A DNA stretch of 9,187 bases from JAAAOZ01 sp964496595 (GTDB lineage: Bacteria; Chloroflexota; Anaerolineae; B4-G1; SLSP01), in contig CAZCAI010000174.1 in assembly GCA_964496595.1 (NCBI GenBank), forward strand, positions 1 to 9,187, in the 5' to 3' direction. Numbering within the stretch: the first letter of the stretch is position 1; every line of letters starts with the position of its first letter. The notes under the pieces were generated by a model. The model saw only the letters and a program-made list of their open reading frames with translations. It searched no databases and was not told the origin of the DNA. Of this stretch, positions 6,135 through 9,187 are shown in pieces. Position numbers and translations under genes: made by a program.

Positions 6135-7685
6135 ATGAAGTTCTTACCTGTGGGTCCCTACACCTTTGAAAACCTTATCAAAGATGATTTTGTCTACGTT
6201 GACAAAACCGAGTATATCTACCAGTTGATCCGGCCGCCCATCGGCATCTATTTCCTCTCCCGACCCCGGCGATTTGGTAAGTCGCTATTGCTTTCCACCC
6301 TGCGCGCCATCTTCGAGGGTCAACGGGATCTCTTTGCTGATTTATGGCTCGGTCAGCACGCGGATTATGATTTCAAGACCTATCATGTCATTTATCTTGA
6401 TATGAGTCAGATGAACGTCGAAACCCCCGCACTATTCAAAGAATCGGTGCGGATTGAGGTGGAGCAGTTGGCTCAGTCTTTGGGCATCCAACTGGAACAA
6501 CCGGGGCACGGAAGCGCATTTGGGGAGTTGATTCGTAAGTTGGGGCAGGAAAAGCCCGTGGTCATTTTGATTGATGAATACGACAAGCCGTTGCTCAATC
6601 ACTTGACCTCACCGATGCGCGACGAGATGAAGGCGGCGCTGAAAGCCTTCTACATCGCCATCAAAGCCAGCGACCGCTATTTGCGCTTCATCCTGCTCAC
6701 CGGCGTGACCAAATTCTCGAAGGTCTCCATCTTCTCTGATCTGAATAATCTTGAAGATATTTCTATGCACGGCCGCTATGCAGATTTGCTGGGCTTCACC
6801 CAGGAGGAATTGGAAACTTACTTTGCCGAGCATCTGGCCGCTTTGGCTGTTGAACTTGATCTCTCCCGTGATACGTTACTGGAGAGAATCAAGGTCTGGT
6901 ACGATGGTTACCGATTCACCGAGAAAGACACTCACGTCTACAATCCGTTTTCTACCCTGTTGCTTTTAAAACATCAGCGGTTTGCCTATCACTGGTTTGA
7001 GATGGGCACGCCTACGTTCTTACTGGAACTCATCAAGCGCGATCCGCAAAGCTGGCGCCAAATTCCGCAGGAGAAATGGGCCAGCGCCGAGGATTTCTCT
7101 ATCTACGAGGTGGAGCGGCCCCATCCTCTACCTTTGCTGTTTCAAGCAGGCTACCTGACCATCAAAGCGGTCAAGGATGAGTATATGCAGCGCTTGTACC
7201 TGCTGGATTATCCCAACTTCGAGGTGGAAAATGCCTTCTTGAGCGAAATCCTCCAACATTTCTCTGAGGTGTTTCAGCAATCGAGCTATCTGTATCGACT
7301 GATGGAGTTTTTCAAGGCCGGAGAGATCGAGGAGGTGTTGGAGGAGTTGAAGGTCTTCTTCGCCAGCGTGCCGTATGATTTGCACGTCAAATATGAGCGC
7401 TACTACCAGACGATATTTTTCGCGATCTTCAAACTGCTGGGCTTCAATATCGATACCGAGGTGAAGACCAATCGCGGGCGCGTGGTTGCCGTGGTCGCTA
7501 TGCCGGATATGATCTATCTCTTTGAGTTCAAGCTCTTTGATACTAAAGAGGCGGCCTTGCAGCAGATCAAAGAGCGCGCCTATTTTGAGCCTTTTATGCG
7601 CCAAGAGAGACCGGTCATGATGATTGGGGTGGAATTTGATCAGGAAGAACGGAACATCGGGGCGTGGATTACTGAACTGGTGTGA
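6135..7685 (+). CDS. AAA-ATPase-like / PD-(D/E)XK nuclease-superfamily protein (PDDEXK_9), nuclease site altered
   Basis: A 516-residue member of the AAA-ATPase_like plus PDDEXK_9 (DUF1703) family, whose cellular role is not established. Residues 1-15 carry the family N-terminus; VDKTEYI lies at 22-28. The nucleotide-binding loop is SRPRRFGKS (42-50) and the Walker B stretch is VVILIDEYD (142-150). Further family landmarks are WYDGYRF (255-261), VYNPFS (268-273) and GTPTFLLELI (291-300). The C-terminal nuclease domain spans about 415-490, with EFK at 464-466 and the QIKERAY helix at 477-483. The family normally has GR-x-D before the EFK strand. Here the motif reads GRVV, with Val451 in place of the metal-binding Asp, so cleavage activity is doubtful. 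GGAGG at 6122-6126 sets the ATG at 6135. Sampled lines are 47-55% GC against about 70% in glmS, consistent with a recently gained gene. These genes are often multicopy and patchily distributed. Confidence 0.9.
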   Translation: MKFLPVGPYTFENLIKDDFVYVDKTEYIYQLIRPPIGIYFLSRPRRFGKSLLLSTLRAIFEGQRDLFADLWLGQHADYDFKTYHVIYLDMSQMNVETPALFKESVRIEVEQLAQSLGIQLEQPGHGSAFGELIRKLGQEKPVVILIDEYDKPLLNHLTSPMRDEMKAALKAFYIAIKASDRYLRFILLTGVTKFSKVSIFSDLNNLEDISMHGRYADLLGFTQEELETYFAEHLAALAVELDLSRDTLLERIKVWYDGYRFTEKDTHVYNPFSTLLLLKHQRFAYHWFEMGTPTFLLELIKRDPQSWRQIPQEKWASAEDFSIYEVERPHPLPLLFQAGYLTIKAVKDEYMQRLYLLDYPNFEVENAFLSEILQHFSEVFQQSSYLYRLMEFFKAGEIEEVLEELKVFFASVPYDLHVKYERYYQTIFFAIFKLLGFNIDTEVKTNRGRVVAVVAMPDMIYLFEFKLFDTKEAALQQIKERAYFEPFMRQERPVMMIGVEFDQEERNIGAWITELV

Positions 7686-7725
7686 CGCCTCACTGACATC
7701 CCCCCGCAGATACGTAAAAATCTTG

Positions 7726-7781
7726 AGATTTGCCCATTTGCTGTTTTGCCTATTTGTTGTTTTGCCCATTTGCTGATTTTT
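7726..7781 (+). repeat. Array of seven 8-bp repeats directly before the iorB ribosome binding site
   Basis: Seven contiguous units in the direction of iorB: AGATTTGC, CCATTTGC, TGTTTTGC, CTATTTGT, TGTTTTGC, CCATTTGC, and a final TGATTTTT. CTATTTGT is shared exactly with the iorA array, and most other units differ from iorA-array units by one base. It ends two bases before AGGAG (7784-7788). An open frame runs through it in phase with iorB, but it encodes only low-complexity Cys/Phe-rich sequence. Confidence 0.88.
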
Positions 7782-7795
7782 ACAGGAGTGATGTT

Positions 7796-8389
7796 ATGAT
7801 TGAACGACTAAACTTGTTATTCGTCGGCGTGGGGGGACAGGGCGTCCTCACTGCGTCGGATATTGCGGCCCAGGTGGGCTTGGATTTGGGGCTGGATGCG
7901 AAGAAGTCGGAGGTGCATGGCTTTGCGCAGCGCGGCGGCGTGGTGGAAAGTCACATCCGCTGGGCGCCGAGCGTGGGATCGCCGACGTGTGAGCACGGCG
8001 CGGTGGACATCCTGATGGCCTTCGAGTTGTTGGAGGCGGCGCGCTGGCTCGACTGGCTCAAGCCCGGCGGCACGATCATCGTCAATCGCCAGCAGATCAC
8101 GCCGATGTCGGTGAGTGTGGGCGACGCGGTCTATCCGCCGGAGGATGAGGTTCTGGCGGCGTTGGAGCAGCGCGCGGGCCGCGTCGTGCCGGTGGATGCG
8201 CTGCCGTTGGCCGAGGAGGCCGGCGATGCGCGCACGGTCAACACGATCTTGTTGGCCGCGCTCTCCACACTGCTGGAGACCAACCCCGATGTTTGGCTGG
8301 ATGCTATCCTGCGCCGCGTGCCGAGCGACTATCGCGAGGTGAATCAGAAAGCGTTTGCGTTGGGGCGGGAGGCCGTCGCCGGCTCGTAA
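7796..8389 (+). CDS. iorB: Indolepyruvate:ferredoxin oxidoreductase, beta subunit
   Basis: IorB is the small subunit of the aryl-pyruvate:ferredoxin oxidoreductase and belongs to the pyruvate/ketoisovalerate oxidoreductase gamma-type domain family. The 197-residue length is normal. The family signatures are intact: GVGGQGV at 11-17, and EVHGFAQRGG at 39-48, which begins the conserved segment facing the alpha subunit. DALPLAEEAGDARTVNT (134-150) is the conserved later segment, and the C-terminus is helical. The start is the ATG at 7796, seven bases after AGGAG (7784-7788). A closer ATG at 7791 reads only Met-Leu-stop, its TGA overlapping the iorB ATG, and might modestly affect initiation. iorB usually follows iorA directly or overlaps it. 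Here it is separated from iorA by the 2.3-kb accessory segment and appears to rely on its own leader. It is followed by a strong hairpin. Confidence 0.95.
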   Translation: MIERLNLLFVGVGGQGVLTASDIAAQVGLDLGLDAKKSEVHGFAQRGGVVESHIRWAPSVGSPTCEHGAVDILMAFELLEAARWLDWLKPGGTIIVNRQQITPMSVSVGDAVYPPEDEVLAALEQRAGRVVPVDALPLAEEAGDARTVNTILLAALSTLLETNPDVWLDAILRRVPSDYREVNQKAFALGREAVAGS

Positions 8390-8411
8390 CGTCCCCGCCG
8401 ATCTAGAAAAT

Positions 8412-8457
8412 ACATCGCCGCGTAGCAGGGTTTTATTCCCAGGCTACGCGGCGATGT
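8412..8457. terminator. Strong hairpin between converging iorB and CopD-like genes
   Basis: ACATCGCCGCGTAGC (8412-8426) pairs perfectly with the complementary 15 bases at 8443-8457. After a small internal mismatch, GGG (8428-8430) pairs with CCC (8438-8440) around a TTTTATT loop. It lies 22 bases after the iorB stop and 31 bases after the end of the minus-strand gene. On the plus strand there is no U-run after it. On the minus strand it is followed by a T-rich TGTATTTTCT, so it is a better terminator for the CopD-like gene and perhaps works in both directions. Confidence 0.65.
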
Positions 8458-8488
8458 TGCGCTAGTCGGTTCTAAGTTGGTTATTGGA

Positions 8489-8956
8489 TCAGGGCGCGGG
8501 CAACACCGCCAGGGCCGCCGTCGCGCCCAAGACCAGGACGCCGAGCGCGGTGTTGAGCATCAGCAGCGCCATCTGGCGCTGGGGCGTGATGCGGAGCGCG
8601 TCTAAGCGGACGCCTAAGCTACGCAGAAGGCTCACGGCGACCATCAACAGCACCAGAATGTGCTTGGCCATCAGCGCGATGCCGTAGGGCGTGCTCGGCT
8701 GGAAGATCCCGCCGCCCACGCGGCGCGCCATCAGCAGGCCCGTGAGCCACAATCCGACGATGCTGACGTAGACGACGGCGCTCATGCGCTTTTGAATAGC
8801 CGACATCAGCGCCTTGGTCTCCGGCCCGGCGCCGAGTGTCCGGCGCGCGGCAGGCAGTACGGCCCACGCCAGGGCGATCAACCCGCCGATCCACGCGGCG
8901 GTGAACAAATCGTGCAACCACGTGACGACGATGGGTACGATGGGACTTTGGGGCAT
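8489..8956 (-). CDS. Integral membrane protein, CopD-like (copper resistance D family)
   Basis: A 155-residue, very hydrophobic protein with four predicted membrane helices at about 8-35, 58-77, 91-112 and 128-152, separated by short basic loops. Helix 1 carries WLHDLFTAAWIGGLIAL, where a His (residue 15) is followed by A-x-WIGG. That pattern is typical of the CopD domain (PF05425), as is the LTG in helix 2 (71-73) and the Lys-His pair at 98-99 entering helix 3. CopD proteins sit in the inner membrane and are implicated in copper uptake or handling; free-standing four-helix versions are common and poorly characterised. No CopC-like or copper-binding neighbour lies in the window. The start is set by GGGAGG (minus strand of 8964-8969) seven bases before ATG 8956. 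An 8-bp repeat array lies directly upstream. The family call is moderately sure; a role in copper handling is not. Confidence 0.75.
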   Translation of the reverse strand: MPQSPIVPIVVTWLHDLFTAAWIGGLIALAWAVLPAARRTLGAGPETKALMSAIQKRMSAVVYVSIVGLWLTGLLMARRVGGGIFQPSTPYGIALMAKHILVLLMVAVSLLRSLGVRLDALRITPQRQMALLMLNTALGVLVLGATAALAVLPAP

Positions 8957-8981
8957 GGTTTATCCTCCCGGAAAATCAAAA

Positions 8982-9053
8982 ATACAAAGTAACAAAGCAA
9001 CAAAGCAACAAAGCAACAAAGCAACAAAGTAACAAAGCGGCAAAGCGGCAAAG
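8982..9053 (-). repeat. Array of nine 8-bp repeats before the CopD-like gene
   Basis: On the plus strand the units are ATACAAAG, TAACAAAG, four exact CAACAAAG, TAACAAAG and two CGGCAAAG; a partial unit follows to 9060. Read in the direction of the gene this is TGCTTTGT-like, one base different from the TGATTTGT units before iorA. It ends 12 bases before the gene's GGGAGG. It is the most homogeneous array and therefore probably the youngest. Confidence 0.92.
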
Positions 9054-9079
9054 CAACTAGTACACCTCGGCGGAAGTTC

Positions 9080-9177
9080 CTCCCCAGTTAGCTACGCTCG
9101 GAGCGGATCGTCAGATCCGCGACGCTACGTCGGAACGGGGATCTGACGATCCCCGTGGAGCGAATTTAACTGGGGAG
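9080..9177. repeat. 98-bp palindromic element with nested hairpins (REP/MITE-like)
   Basis: The outer ends CTCCCCAGTTA (9080-9090) and TAACTGGGGAG (9167-9177) are exact inverted repeats. Just inside, CGCTC (9095-9099) can pair with GAGCG (9158-9162). The interior holds two hairpins: 9103-9120 (seven-base stem, loop GTCA) and 9135-9156 (nine-base stem, loop TGAC). Their cores, GATCGTCAGATC and GATCTGACGATC, are reverse complements of each other, so the element can also fold as one long arm. No coding frame is present. It looks like a non-autonomous or REP-type palindromic repeat; no target duplication is evident at its ends. Confidence 0.7.
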
Positions 9178-9187
9178 CCATTTATGC

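Noticed and set aside
7718..7731. Small inverted repeat AAATCT/AGATTT as a terminator after the AAA/PDDEXK_9 gene
   Set aside because: The stem is six AT-rich pairs with a two-base loop and no following U-run, and it partly overlaps the 8-bp array.
7730..7795. Upstream N-terminal extension of iorB
   Set aside because: The extension is translated repeat sequence. A clear AGGAG site precedes the ATG at 7796, where the family N-terminus begins.
8982..9053. CRISPR array
   Set aside because: The units are 8 bp, contiguous and without spacers, and there is no cas gene nearby. This is a short tandem repeat.

Overview
This 9.2-kb stretch looks like chromosomal DNA of a GC-rich bacterium, most likely a member of the Chloroflexota (Anaerolineae/Caldilineae-type). 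That placement is an inference from the mix of genes: a two-repeat FG-GAP-like protein, an AAA-ATPase-like/PDDEXK_9 protein, an indolepyruvate:ferredoxin oxidoreductase, and abundant short tandem repeats between genes. The sequence itself does not prove it. An IorAB pair indicates ferredoxin-dependent, probably anaerobic, metabolism of aromatic amino acids.

Layout. (1) Bases 1-1411 hold an unrecognised, left-truncated beta-rich protein (+) and a converging two-repeat FG-GAP-like protein (-), whose 3' ends overlap by 50 bp. (2) Bases 1412-1695 are non-coding and hold a hairpin, a 12-bp direct repeat and a likely glmS promoter. (3) Bases 1696-3486 are glmS, which makes glucosamine-6-phosphate for the cell envelope. 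(4) Bases 3517-3654 hold 7-bp repeats in inverted arrangement followed by an array of eight 8-bp repeats that ends just before the iorA ribosome binding site. (5) iorA (3672-5486) and iorB (7796-8389) encode the two subunits of one enzyme, but about 2.3 kb separates them. In between lie a second 8-bp array, a dubious 65-codon ORF, a small alpha-helical protein gene (-) with a strong promoter, and an AAA/PDDEXK_9 protein whose nuclease active site has lost its usual Asp. A third 8-bp array sits directly before the iorB ribosome binding site. (6) After iorB come a strong hairpin and a converging CopD-like membrane protein gene (-). That gene has its own 8-bp array before its ribosome binding site and a 98-bp palindromic element further upstream.

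The most striking signal is this recurring 8-bp periodic element. It occurs four times in 5.5 kb. Three copies have the same mRNA-sense consensus (about YNHTTTGY) directly upstream of a Shine-Dalgarno sequence, before iorA, iorB and the CopD-like gene. The fourth is a reverse-orientation variant right after iorA. The arrays flank the segment that splits iorA from iorB, so they may be spreading repeats or insertion hot spots, common leader elements, or both.

Sampled 60-base lines of glmS run near 70% GC, whereas the AAA/PDDEXK_9 gene runs about 47-55%. This fits a conserved metabolic backbone interrupted by accessory DNA. No tRNA, rRNA, CRISPR array or transposase gene was seen.
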